Shown here piece after piece: positions 31,777-39,134 of a stretch of 46,102 nucleotides of DNA. Under the pieces are notes generated by a model. That model was not told the DNA's origin. It saw only the letters and a program-made list of their open reading frames with translations, and made no database searches. The translations under genes and the position numbers were made by a program. The stretch's first letter is position 1, and every line of letters begins with the position of its first letter. Origin of the DNA: Flavobacteriales bacterium UBA7878 (GTDB lineage: Bacteria; Bacteroidota; Bacteroidia; Flavobacteriales; Schleiferiaceae); NCBI GenBank assembly GCA_002501205.1, contig DLRW01000004.1:1-46102 (forward strand). The letters run 5' to 3'.

Positions 31777-32121
31777 ATGAAATTTAAACTCTTAACCGCC
31801 CTAGTTCCGATTTGGCTTTTATTCTCCTGTGATTGTGTTTATCAATCCGAAGGAATCTTGGTTGACAAAGAAAGTGGTGTTTCGCTCTCAGATATTCAAA
31901 TCATGGTTGGAGAGGGCCAAATGATGGACACTCTAAGTTCGGATTCTGAAGGGCATTTCAAATATGAAGTTATCTCCGGTTTTTGCGAATTCAAAGAATT
32001 TGCCTTTTCTGGAGATCACATTAAGGCTAAAAAACTGCAGATCTATAATGGGCATTCAGACACCCTATATTTAGAGCTTTTACCTGAACCCATATTACAA
32101 GAAATCATATCAAGTATCTAG
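31777..32121 (+). CDS. Lipoprotein with carboxypeptidase-regulatory-like domain
   Basis: 114 residues. Lipobox near residue 18 (WLLFSCDC) predicts a lipid-anchored protein. The mature part reads as one small beta-sandwich of the carboxypeptidase-regulatory-like (CarboxypepD_reg) type: SEGILVDKESGVSLSDIQIMV, then TLSSDSEGHFKYEVISG and DTLYLELLP. Such domains are common in exported Bacteroidota proteins and TonB-dependent receptors; here it is the whole protein. Cys residues in SCDCV and GFCEF may form a disulfide. Nine bases behind the ATP-grasp gene, so probably the same transcript. Confidence 0.75.
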   Translation: MKFKLLTALVPIWLLFSCDCVYQSEGILVDKESGVSLSDIQIMVGEGQMMDTLSSDSEGHFKYEVISGFCEFKEFAFSGDHIKAKKLQIYNGHSDTLYLELLPEPILQEIISSI

Positions 32122-32319
32122 GCTTCAAATTAATATGTAATTAGATCTAATTTCGACTAAAATTAGGGGCTTTAATCATCAATAAAAGAATGTCTAATGC
32201 TTGTCATGAATAACCCGGTCTACTGTTAATGAGGCGACCGCTAATTCCTGATACTTCGATCCGTTTGCATTTTGTATCTTAATAGAAGCTTATCAATGGT
32301 TCTTTGCCCCCCTAATTAG
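32122..32319. other. Intergenic region with a perfect palindrome
   Basis: A 14-bp perfect palindrome AATTAGATCTAATT lies at 32139-32152. Its half AATTAGATC recurs at 32314-32322, at the 5' edge of the HTH open frame. These could be binding sites of the HTH protein. No other feature is clear here. Confidence 0.35.
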
Positions 32320-32595
32320 ATCAAAAGAATAGAGGAACAATTTACCAAGGAGGCTTTAGCTAGAATAAAAACCTGGCGACTTATCAGAGGCCAAAGTCTA
32401 GCGGATGTCGCTTTTCACCTCAATATTTCCCCTAGCGCCTATCGCAAAATAGAAATAGGAAAATGTCCCTTAAGCTTAGACCGACTTATTCGAATATCTC
32501 TATTCCTCGAATTTGACATTTCTTCACTTTTAAAGAATCTGGATACTCCTTATGAATTCATTCAGGGAACTCATCCGAAGCCCTCAAACTTCTAA
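32320..32595 (+). pseudogene. XRE-type HTH gene, apparently without a start codon (copy 1)
   Basis: Between a TAG (32317-32319) and a TAA (32593-32595) an open frame of 91 codons translates to IKRIEEQFTKEALARIKTWR, then GQSLADVAFHLNISPSAYRK and IEIGKCPLSLDRLIRISLFL. This is a classic XRE/Cro helix-turn-helix domain. No ATG, GTG or TTG is in frame ahead of the domain: the codons after the stop are ATC, AAA, AGA, ATA. Either the start was lost by mutation or it uses a rare start such as ATA. The 3' two thirds is repeated at 33361-33548. It is most likely a decaying antitoxin- or regulator-like gene, but non-standard initiation cannot be excluded. Confidence 0.65.
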
Positions 32596-32759
32596 GAAAA
32601 AGAAACCTTGGTTGTAAACTGACTTCGTAAAGAAGGGCTTGTTTCATTTTACCAACTAGTACTTCTTTCTTTTAAATGGTATTAAGCCTTTACTCCGAGA
32701 GTTTGGCCAAAGCGAATCTACCTATGCTTGCCAAAATAAATGGAACGTAAGGCACTATC
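32596..32759. other. Intergenic gap between copy 1 and the lipocalin-like gene
   Basis: About 164 bases in which I see no gene, no hairpin with a T tract and no clear promoter box. Confidence 0.3.
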
Positions 32760-33203
32760 CTATTTTGAAAACACATAGTACGAACCCGGTCCTCTTGACT
32801 TATGTCTTATCCTTGAACCAACAATTAAGCTATTACCTTTAAAATACACTCTATAACGAAAAATGACCTTCCCGTCAATATCCCTTAATGTTAAGACATC
32901 TTTCTCCGAGGTCCAATTACCACGATACTCTTCCCCTGCATGGAAATAGGAGAATGAAAAATCTTGATTTAAAATAAGCCAGTCTTTATCCGATGCTATT
33001 TTGGGTATTGAAGGCTCCCTTTCCCCTCCTTCAAATACTGAATCTAAATACCATTTACCAGTTAAGCTATCAATTAATGGCTCGGATTGATTAACGATCA
33101 CATCCTCATTTGGGGAATTCTGTTTTTTAAGCAAGTGCTCTTGGGCATTTGAGAATAAACAAGCAAATAGGTTGAAGCCAATAAACAAGAAAAACTTTCT
33201 CAT
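32760..33203 (-). CDS. Small secreted lipocalin-like protein
   Basis: 147 residues with signal peptide MRKFFLFIGFNLFACLFSNAQ. The mature part contains LTGKWYLDSVFEGGER, FSFSYFHAGEEYRGNW and LTLRDIDGKVIFRYRVYFKGNSLIV, a pattern of GxW followed by repeated short strands that resembles lipocalin-like (DUF4923/ lipocalin_4 type) domains of Bacteroidota. Ligand unknown. The gene sits between two direct-repeat copies of a HTH remnant. Its neighbours on both sides are unrelated accessory genes, and base composition here is AT-richer than in the core operons. No operon partner within 300 bases. Confidence 0.65.
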   Translation of the reverse strand: MRKFFLFIGFNLFACLFSNAQEHLLKKQNSPNEDVIVNQSEPLIDSLTGKWYLDSVFEGGEREPSIPKIASDKDWLILNQDFSFSYFHAGEEYRGNWTSEKDVLTLRDIDGKVIFRYRVYFKGNSLIVGSRIRHKSRGPGSYYVFSK

Positions 33204-33360
33204 AATAATTATAGCTAAGGTTTAAAAAGATTTGATCGAGCACCAATAAGAACTTTAGTAGTTAGAAGTCTGCTATACTCAATCCTCTAAGGTAAAGCAA
33301 AACTGAACAAAACTAAATTCCAGCGCATGAACCCTACACAACAATAAAGTACTGCATTCC
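33204..33360. other. Intergenic gap before HTH copy 2
   Basis: Roughly 157 bases without an open frame or hairpin that I can support. It must contain the promoter of the lipocalin-like gene on the minus strand, but no TAnnTTTG box is seen. Confidence 0.3.
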
Positions 33361-33548
33361 AGACATTTCACCTTAATATTTAGCCACGCAATTATCGCAA
33401 AATAGAAATAGGAAAATGTCCCTTAAGTCTGGACCGACTTATTCGAATATCTCTATTCCTCGAATTTGACATTTCATCTCTTTTAAAGAATCTAGATACA
33501 CCTTACGAATTCATTCAAGGAATTCATCCGAAGCCCTCAAACTTCTAA
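33361..33548 (+). pseudogene. Truncated XRE-HTH remnant with internal stop (copy 2)
   Basis: A second, partial copy of the gene at 32320-32595, offset by 953 bases. From 33394 to 33548 it is very similar to copy 1 with only scattered substitutions, and no indels, including an uninterrupted stretch of about 40 identical bases. The codon matching TCC in copy 1 is TAG here (33381-33383), which breaks the reading frame inside the HTH. Upstream of about 33361 similarity fades. The 3' end overlaps the last codons of the minus-strand thioredoxin-like gene (33511). A dead duplicate. Confidence 0.75.
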
Positions 33549-34059
33549 GAAAATGAGTGCTTGTTACCAATTGATAGAATCCCATAGAATCCCTATAATA
33601 TATAGCGGGTGACCGCGTGACCACCGAATCAATTAGGCCTAGGGAGATGTTTTTCATCCGGTCCATTTCATGGTTCCCCAAGCTTCGACCATCAGCAATC
33701 CATTGACTGAAAGGCTTCACATTAGCCTGATTCCTTGTTACCCTTTGAATTGCTTCCAAATCATAACTGGTTGAAAGCAAGATAAAATTATCCTTTTCAT
33801 TCGCCCATAACAACTGGTTCATTTGTCTAATAAGGCTAATGCTATGTGGACACCATGGTGCCCAGGTAACTACATAGGATTGTCTAGGAAGAAAGTTTTC
33901 AATTTCGGCCAGGTTAATTTCCTTGTAAAAGGTCTCCTCAACACTTTGAATTCTATGATGATTTTCAAAATACTTCTCTTTACGAGCAGGAGCAATTATT
34001 ATTAAGCCACAGGCTGCTACCGTTAGCATTAAAAAAACAAGCTTTACCACAAATCGCAT
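33511..34059 (-). CDS. Membrane-anchored thioredoxin-like protein with CPHS motif
   Basis: 182 residues. An N-terminal hydrophobic segment (VVKLVFLMLTVAACGLIIIAPA) is a signal anchor; the Cys in VAAC could act as a lipobox. The thioredoxin-like domain has VVTWAPWCPHSISLIRQ, with the second active-site Cys replaced by Ser (WCPHS). Later parts (FILLSTSYDLEAIQRV and SPAIYYRD, a cis-Pro-like SPA) fit the fold. A monothiol site suggests isomerase, chaperone or peroxidase-like behaviour rather than a dithiol reductant. The last ~13 codons are encoded by the antisense of HTH copy 2, so the C-terminus may have been altered by that duplication. 55 bases from the lipoprotein gene upstream. Confidence 0.72.
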   Translation of the reverse strand: MRFVVKLVFLMLTVAACGLIIIAPARKEKYFENHHRIQSVEETFYKEINLAEIENFLPRQSYVVTWAPWCPHSISLIRQMNQLLWANEKDNFILLSTSYDLEAIQRVTRNQANVKPFSQWIADGRSLGNHEMDRMKNISLGLIDSVVTRSPAIYYRDSMGFYQLVTSTHFLRSLRASDEFLE

Positions 34060-34114
34060 ATCAACAGGTGAAAGTCCTTAAAACATTAATTAGCTCCTAG
34101 GCTTTCATTTAATT

Positions 34115-34639
34115 TCACTTTGACTTCAAGACTACTTCACCCAAAGGATTCCTGGAATAATCTATCGGATAAACCCCTTGCTTAATAGTGTAACCCCCAG
34201 CAATTATGGCCTCTGGAATGGGCATGTCAGACTGAACTGTAAACAATGTATCTAGCAATGGATTTATAACACTCTGATCTTCCAAAATAGAAAGTCGTAT
34301 ATCCTTTCCTGGATCCGTAAAGGTGAATGAACCTAATCCAATATTCTCACCAAGAGGGCGATTACCTCCATCAATTCCAAAGTGAATTATTATACAAATA
34401 CCTCTAGTACCGTCACAACCGTCATTACCATCATTATTGCCATCGCAATCGCATGGTTTTGATTTTGTCCCGAAAATAAAAGTTCTTTCACGGGGACTCG
34501 GCACTTCTCCCGGAGCTTTAAAAAGTGATTCATCGATTGAGACCTCTTGATTCATTGAGATTTCAGACTTCTCACAAGCAACAATTACAATGGCACCAAG
34601 GCCTACAATTGCTAGGAAAAGCTTAAAGGTAGTTTTCAT
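34115..34639 (-). CDS. Hypothetical lipoprotein with Cys/Asp/Gly loop
   Basis: 174 residues. Lipobox IVIVAC (Cys22) predicts lipidation. A striking segment CDCDGNNDGNDGCDG (about residues 63-77) combines three Cys with a DxDGNNDGNDG run reminiscent of calcium-binding thrombospondin or dockerin-like loops. The rest (FGIDGGNRPLGENIGLGSF, DIRLSILEDQS, AGGYTIKQGVYPIDYSRNP) looks beta-rich. No family recognised. The 55-base gap to the thioredoxin-like gene and the shared strand suggest one transcript, so a redox partnership with the CPHS protein is conceivable. Confidence 0.7.
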   Translation of the reverse strand: MKTTFKLFLAIVGLGAIVIVACEKSEISMNQEVSIDESLFKAPGEVPSPRERTFIFGTKSKPCDCDGNNDGNDGCDGTRGICIIIHFGIDGGNRPLGENIGLGSFTFTDPGKDIRLSILEDQSVINPLLDTLFTVQSDMPIPEAIIAGGYTIKQGVYPIDYSRNPLGEVVLKSK

Positions 34640-34921
34640 TGAAGTAACATTATTGATTTAATCTAATGTCACCGTTTCAAGCTTTAAGTAAAAAGCACGT
34701 GAAGACAATAAGAAGAATAATAGTCGTCCTCAAAAAATCAGAACCTTTGAAAATTAACGAAATAGAAAAGCCACTAAAAACTTCATTTTCAAATAACTTC
34801 ACTTAGAAAGGTGCTAAATCCTTATTTAAAATTTCTAGATTTTAAGAACTACTCCTATGTACTCAACCGGTCTAGCATAAGCATCTTTATCGCTATATTG
34901 AAAAACTTAAGCAATGAATTT
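34640..34921. other. Intergenic region between divergent genes
   Basis: About 280 bases separate two divergent genes. An open frame extends in from 34811 but its codons do not look coding before 34922. I see no hairpin terminator or TAnnTTTG element. Confidence 0.3.
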
Positions 34922-35833
34922 ATGTCACGGCTTCGTATCCTAATTTGTTTGCTCTACCTCCTGGCCTTTAACCCCATTCAAGCGCAATATTTTTTGGCCA
35001 AGCCGCAAGTATTGGCCGCTGCGAAAGTTAAATCCATCTCGGTGCAAAAGATTGCTTTGCGGCAGGAAAAAATGGGCAAGCCCGAGGCCTTAGATCCCGA
35101 TTTTCACCGCTCGGAAGCCATTTTAATCACTTACTTTATTAATGATCGTGGATTAATCGATTCGGTATATCATGGTCCTAAAGAGGATGGTTCTTACTAT
35201 AAAAAAGAGGTACTGCTTTATGATTCGCTGGGCAGAGTAATGGAAGTTTCAAGCATCGGGATGAGTGGGGAAATCATCAGTAAGACTAGCGTCATCAAAA
35301 CGGATGTTGGCAACTGGTATATCCCTTCCTGGGATCGAGGAGTTTTGAATTCGGAACTGTATAGCCGCCCGGATTCCATGGTATACAAAAGCATTATGTA
35401 CCGTGGCCATGGGAAGTATAAATCTAAAATGATCTACCTCTATGATACAGTTTTGGATCTGCGCAGTGAAACCTGGTATCAGAATGATGAAATTCAATCC
35501 CAGCGCACCTATCAGTGGATATCTGATCAAGGGAACCCTCAGCGCTTTATCTATTCTGAATATGTAAAGGGCGAAACGGAAGAAGCCAAGATCGAAACCT
35601 ATGATGTCGACAGCTCCGGCATGGTGATTAATGAGCTTAATGGCCTAATTTGGGACCCCTTCCGCAGCGAAAATTTCTTCGAACGCTTCAAGATATACAA
35701 AGGCTTAAAACACTACCATCAGAATATGTTTAGAGAGGAGGAAATTGTCTATGAACTGGAAAAATCCGAGCTCCTCACCTTTGATGGCACTGAGATCGTT
35801 TATCGCTACGTTTTTAGTTACAGCTATTATTGA
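34922..35833 (+). CDS. Secreted protein of unknown function
   Basis: 303 residues from ATG 34922, which begins a clean signal peptide (MSRLRILICLLYLLAFNPIQAQ). Longer in-frame starts from 34811 would put 37 unlikely residues in front of it. The mature protein has repeated short stretches with the pattern Y/F-D-S-x-G-R (LLYDSLGRVMEVSS, YLYDTVLDLRSETWY, TYDVDSSGMVINELN) that recall the YD/RHS-like or MORN-like repeats of secreted Bacteroidota proteins, but no catalytic motif. No family assigned. It overlaps the following hydrolase, so the two are probably expressed together. Confidence 0.7.
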   Translation: MSRLRILICLLYLLAFNPIQAQYFLAKPQVLAAAKVKSISVQKIALRQEKMGKPEALDPDFHRSEAILITYFINDRGLIDSVYHGPKEDGSYYKKEVLLYDSLGRVMEVSSIGMSGEIISKTSVIKTDVGNWYIPSWDRGVLNSELYSRPDSMVYKSIMYRGHGKYKSKMIYLYDTVLDLRSETWYQNDEIQSQRTYQWISDQGNPQRFIYSEYVKGETEEAKIETYDVDSSGMVINELNGLIWDPFRSENFFERFKIYKGLKHYHQNMFREEEIVYELEKSELLTFDGTEIVYRYVFSYSYY

Positions 35834-35835
35834 TA

Positions 35836-36864
35836 ATGCAATTGAAGCGAATTTTTATTCTCCTGGGCCTTCTTACGCTCCTACTAATCTTTGCAGTATT
35901 ACTCTGGCCTCGCAGCTATGATGTAGCGACCATCCAAAAGCGACCTGGCACACAATACTGGCCGCTCAAAACCGGCTCCCATATTGCCTATTATAGCATT
36001 CCTGCCCAGGGTGAAATCCAAAATTCACCCATCATTTATTTACATGGTGGCCCGGGAGGCCTAATTAAAGATGAAGCTATTGCCGCCCTAAAACCATTGA
36101 CTGAGCTAGGCCATTCAATTTATTTCTACGATCAAATTGGCTCCGGGCATTCAGCCCGATTAGAGGACATTAGTGAGTACAGAGTACAAAGACATCAGGC
36201 GGACCTCCTCGCTATTATTGATGAGATAGGAGCCGAAAAAGTAATCCTGGCCGCTCATTCCTGGGGCTGTTTATTAGCGGTGAACTTTTTACAAGATTAT
36301 CCAGAGCGAGTGGAAAGTATGATTCTGGATGGCCCCGGTCCTATTCTACCTATTCGTCAAGAATTGGCAAAGCAAAGTCCTCCGGATAGCCTCCAATTAA
36401 TCCCACCCGAATTCAGCAATCGTCAAGCCATCGACAAATGCTACAATTGGCGCGCTCGCCTCATTTTAAAATACGCGCATCGCTTTCAATCGAAACTGGC
36501 TTCAGATGAGGAGGTCGATGCTTTTTTCACTTATCTCAATCAGGAACTCAGTAAAGCCACTTTTTGCAATGGCTCCGAAGCAGAAAGCTTTCCTGGAGGT
36601 AGTGGCTACTATTGCCATCTGATGACAATCCAAAGCTTCGATACCGTAGAAGATCAACGAAAACGGCTCCAAGAATTAAATCTGCCGGTCCTTATCCTAA
36701 GGGGACAATGCGATAATCAGGCCTGGGGCTATACCAATGAATACCTGAAACTCTTTAAAAATTCACGATTAGAGATTATTAATGATGCCGGGCATGCACT
36801 ATTAATTAGTCAAGCTGAAAAGTACCGGCAGCATGCGCGCAGCTTCCTTTTGCAGAATAATTGA
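35836..36864 (+). CDS. Alpha/beta hydrolase, proline iminopeptidase-like (S33)
   Basis: 342 residues. An N-terminal membrane segment (RIFILLGLLTLLLIFAVLLW) anchors the enzyme, probably facing the periplasm. The hydrolase core has YLHGGPGGLI (oxyanion hole of the S33 family), YDQIGSGHSARLE, nucleophile Ser in LAAHSWGCLLAV, Asp probably in LRGQCDNQAW and His in NDAGHALLIS. This set is that of proline iminopeptidases and related haloalkane-type hydrolases; the actual substrate is unknown. ATG 35836 is preferred to the TTG at 35830. It overlaps or abuts the end of the preceding secreted-protein gene. Confidence 0.85.
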   Translation: MQLKRIFILLGLLTLLLIFAVLLWPRSYDVATIQKRPGTQYWPLKTGSHIAYYSIPAQGEIQNSPIIYLHGGPGGLIKDEAIAALKPLTELGHSIYFYDQIGSGHSARLEDISEYRVQRHQADLLAIIDEIGAEKVILAAHSWGCLLAVNFLQDYPERVESMILDGPGPILPIRQELAKQSPPDSLQLIPPEFSNRQAIDKCYNWRARLILKYAHRFQSKLASDEEVDAFFTYLNQELSKATFCNGSEAESFPGGSGYYCHLMTIQSFDTVEDQRKRLQELNLPVLILRGQCDNQAWGYTNEYLKLFKNSRLEIINDAGHALLISQAEKYRQHARSFLLQNN

Positions 36865-37054
36865 TAATCGATCCAAATTAACCTGCAATGCCTATTCCCT
36901 TAGTAATAGGGCACATTCCTTGCCATCGCCCTCACAGCAGTCTTTGAGCCTGAGTCCTTTTTCTTTCACAAAGACTAAGGCCCCTAATAATGCGTTAAAG
37001 GCTCAGTTGATAGAACATTAATACTTATTTTTGCCCTCCTTAAATCATTCAGGC
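36865..37054. other. Intergenic region with weak hairpin
   Basis: About 190 bases. CCTATT and AATAGG (36891-36896 and 36905-36910) form a short stem without a T tract, so not a convincing terminator. A -7-like TATTTTTG sits at 37026-37033. Confidence 0.35.
37026..37033 (+). promoter_or_regulatory. Candidate -7 element of the mannosyltransferase gene
   Basis: TATTTTTG matches TAnnTTTG, 22 bases upstream of the chosen TTG start at 37055. A TTG at 37007-37009 is only 16 bases away, too close for the usual spacing, so the -33 is uncertain. Confidence 0.45.
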
Positions 37055-37783
37055 TTGTCTGAGGCATTAGTCATTATACCAACCTATAACGAGAAGGAAA
37101 ACATCGAGCGAATTATCCGCACGGTATTCGGTTTGCGCACCGATTTCCATGTCTTGATTGTAGATGACAACAGCCCGGATGGAACCCAAGATATTGTTAA
37201 GCACCTTCAAGGTGAATATGAGCATAAGCTTTTCCTCCTTCCAAGGGCGGGAAAACAAGGCTTAGGCACCGCTTATATCGCTGGCTTTAAATGGGCTTTG
37301 GAGCATCCTTATCAATTTGTTTTTGAGATGGATGCCGATTTTTCACATGATCCTCACGATCTCGAAAAACTCTATGCAGCTTGCAAAGAAGAAGGCTATC
37401 ATATGTCGGTAGGCTCTCGCTATGTAAGAGGGGTAAATGTGGTAAACTGGCCCATGAGTCGAGTTTTACTCAGTTACTTCGCTTCTCGCTATGTGCGCAT
37501 TATCTTGGGTATTCCCGTTGAAGACACCACCGCCGGTTTTGTCTGTTACCGCCGGGAAGTACTCGAAAAGATAAATTTCGCTAAAATTCGATTTGTGGGC
37601 TATGCCTTCCAAATTGAAATGAAATTCATCACCTACAAGCTGGGCTTCAAAATCAAAGAAGTACCGGTGATTTTTACCGACCGAACCTTAGGTAACTCCA
37701 AGATGAGCACCGGCATCATCAATGAAGCTATCTTTGGGGTCTTGAAACTTAAACTCCGTAGTCTACTCAGACGCCATCAATAG
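37055..37783 (+). CDS. Polyprenol monophosphomannose synthase (GT2 family)
   Basis: 242 residues. Glycosyltransferase family 2: ALVIIPTYNEKENIERII at the very N-terminus, then VLIVDDNSPDGTQDIV, MDADFSHDP (DXD-like), SRYVRGV, and TAGFVCYRREVLEKI. It transfers mannose from GDP-mannose to a polyprenol phosphate at the cytoplasmic membrane. No ATG precedes LVIIPTYNE; TTG 37055 gives the family-typical (M)SEALVIIPTYNE start. A TTG at 37031 would overlap the -7 box. No membrane domain follows, which is normal for the bacterial Dpm1-like form. Ten bases before dihydroorotase. Confidence 0.92.
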   Translation: MSEALVIIPTYNEKENIERIIRTVFGLRTDFHVLIVDDNSPDGTQDIVKHLQGEYEHKLFLLPRAGKQGLGTAYIAGFKWALEHPYQFVFEMDADFSHDPHDLEKLYAACKEEGYHMSVGSRYVRGVNVVNWPMSRVLLSYFASRYVRIILGIPVEDTTAGFVCYRREVLEKINFAKIRFVGYAFQIEMKFITYKLGFKIKEVPVIFTDRTLGNSKMSTGIINEAIFGVLKLKLRSLLRRHQ

Positions 37784-37793
37784 CATTTTTTCA

Positions 37794-39134
37794 ATGAAAA
37801 AATTTCTGATTAAAAATGCACGCCTCGTGAACGAAGGCGAAGTTCAGGAACGCGACCTCTACATTGCTGAGGGGCGTATCGTGAAGATTGATCAGAACTT
37901 AAGTCAGCGCGACAGCGACACCACCATAATCGACGCCGCCGGATCTTTTGTATTACCCGGTATTATTGATGATCAGGTACATTTTCGCGAGCCTGGCTTA
38001 ACCCACAAAGGCGATATTTACAGTGAATCCCGCGCCGCTGTAGCCGGTGGAATTACTTCCTATATCGAGCAACCCAATACCAAACCTACGGCCACCACCC
38101 TCGAGAAGTTGGAGGAAAAATACGCTCTGGCAGCTGAAAAGTCCTGGGCAAACTATGGCTTTAACCTTGGAGGTGCCAATGATAATATTGATGAGATCCG
38201 CAAATTGGATCCCACCAAAGTACCAGGTGTAAAAGTATTTATGGGCAGCAGCACTGGCAATATGCTGGTAGACGATCGCAAGGCCCTAGAGTTGATTTTT
38301 TCCGAATCGCCAGTTCCGGTAATTACCCATTGCGAAGACGAAGAAACCATCCGCACCAATTTAGCCAAAGCCATGGAAGAATATGGCGACGATATCCCGA
38401 TGGAAATGCATCCCGATATTCGCAGTCGTGAGGCTTGTCTGCTCTCTTCCAGCATGGCCGTGGAATTGGCCAAAAAACACAAAACCCGTTTGCACGTATT
38501 CCACATTAGTACCGCAGACGAATGTGATTTATTCGAGAAGGATGTTCCCCTCGAAGATAAATTGATTACCGCCGAAGCTTGCGTGCATCACCTTTGGTTT
38601 AGCCGTGAAGACTACAAGCAAAAAGGCAGTCATATAAAATGGAATCCTGCGGTAAAAGAAGCTTCCGATCGCGATGCGATTTTAGAAGCAGTTATCGACG
38701 GTCGCATTGACGTTTTAGCTACTGATCACGCCCCTCATACCCTCGAGGAAAAGAACAATCCTTATACCTCTGCTCCCAGCGGTGGTCCCTTGGTTCAGCA
38801 CTTCCTTCCAGCGATGATGGAATTTGTGCGTGATGAAAAGCTACCCATCGAACTGCTGGTGGAAAAAGCCTGTCATAATCCCGCCAAGATTTTCAACATC
38901 AAGGAGAGAGGCTTCTTACGCGAAGGCTATTGGGCAGATATTACCATTGTGGATCCCAGTCGTCCCTGGCGCGTAGCCAAAGAGAACATTCTCTATAAAT
39001 GTGGCTGGTCTCCATTCGAAGGCACTACATTTAGAGCACGGGTTTCTCACACTTTCGTGAATGGTGCCCTGGTCTATGAAAATGGCAAGGTACTTGAAAC
39101 CAAAGCTGCACAACGCCTCGAATTTGATCGTTAA
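37794..39134 (+). CDS. pyrC: Dihydroorotase (class I)
   Basis: 446 residues. Amidohydrolase that closes carbamoyl-aspartate to dihydroorotate in pyrimidine synthesis. Motifs: PGIIDDQVHFREPGLTH (about 55-71), GVKVFMGSSTGN, ITHCEDEET, HIST, EACVHHLWF, and VLATDHAPHTLEEK. The metal-site HxH usual in amidohydrolases reads QxH (DDQVH), a form I recall from Bacteroidota enzymes, so one metal position may be empty or different. The other ligands and the ATDHAPH Asp are in place. Ten bases after the mannosyltransferase; its end overlaps the likely start of the DUF4296 gene. Confidence 0.93.
   Translation: MKKFLIKNARLVNEGEVQERDLYIAEGRIVKIDQNLSQRDSDTTIIDAAGSFVLPGIIDDQVHFREPGLTHKGDIYSESRAAVAGGITSYIEQPNTKPTATTLEKLEEKYALAAEKSWANYGFNLGGANDNIDEIRKLDPTKVPGVKVFMGSSTGNMLVDDRKALELIFSESPVPVITHCEDEETIRTNLAKAMEEYGDDIPMEMHPDIRSREACLLSSSMAVELAKKHKTRLHVFHISTADECDLFEKDVPLEDKLITAEACVHHLWFSREDYKQKGSHIKWNPAVKEASDRDAILEAVIDGRIDVLATDHAPHTLEEKNNPYTSAPSGGPLVQHFLPAMMEFVRDEKLPIELLVEKACHNPAKIFNIKERGFLREGYWADITIVDPSRPWRVAKENILYKCGWSPFEGTTFRARVSHTFVNGALVYENGKVLETKAAQRLEFDR

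Noticed and set aside
31777..34639. Insertion sequence or integrative element in the accessory stretch
   Set aside because: No transposase, integrase, terminal inverted repeats or target-site duplication were found; only the 165-base HTH direct repeat is present.
34811..34921. N-terminal extension of the secreted protein gene
   Set aside because: The extension lacks coding character and places 37 residues before a clear signal peptide starting at ATG 34922.
36891..36910. CCTATT/AATAGG hairpin as terminator
   Set aside because: Stem of only six pairs and no T tract on either side.
36833..37021. Small open frame in the intergenic region after the S33-like hydrolase
   Set aside because: It begins inside the hydrolase 3' end in another frame, has Ser/Lys-rich composition, and no signal or motif. 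It is a shadow.
37031..37054. TTG at 37031 as start of the mannosyltransferase
   Set aside because: It overlaps the -7 promoter element, and TTG 37055 gives the family-typical N-terminus.
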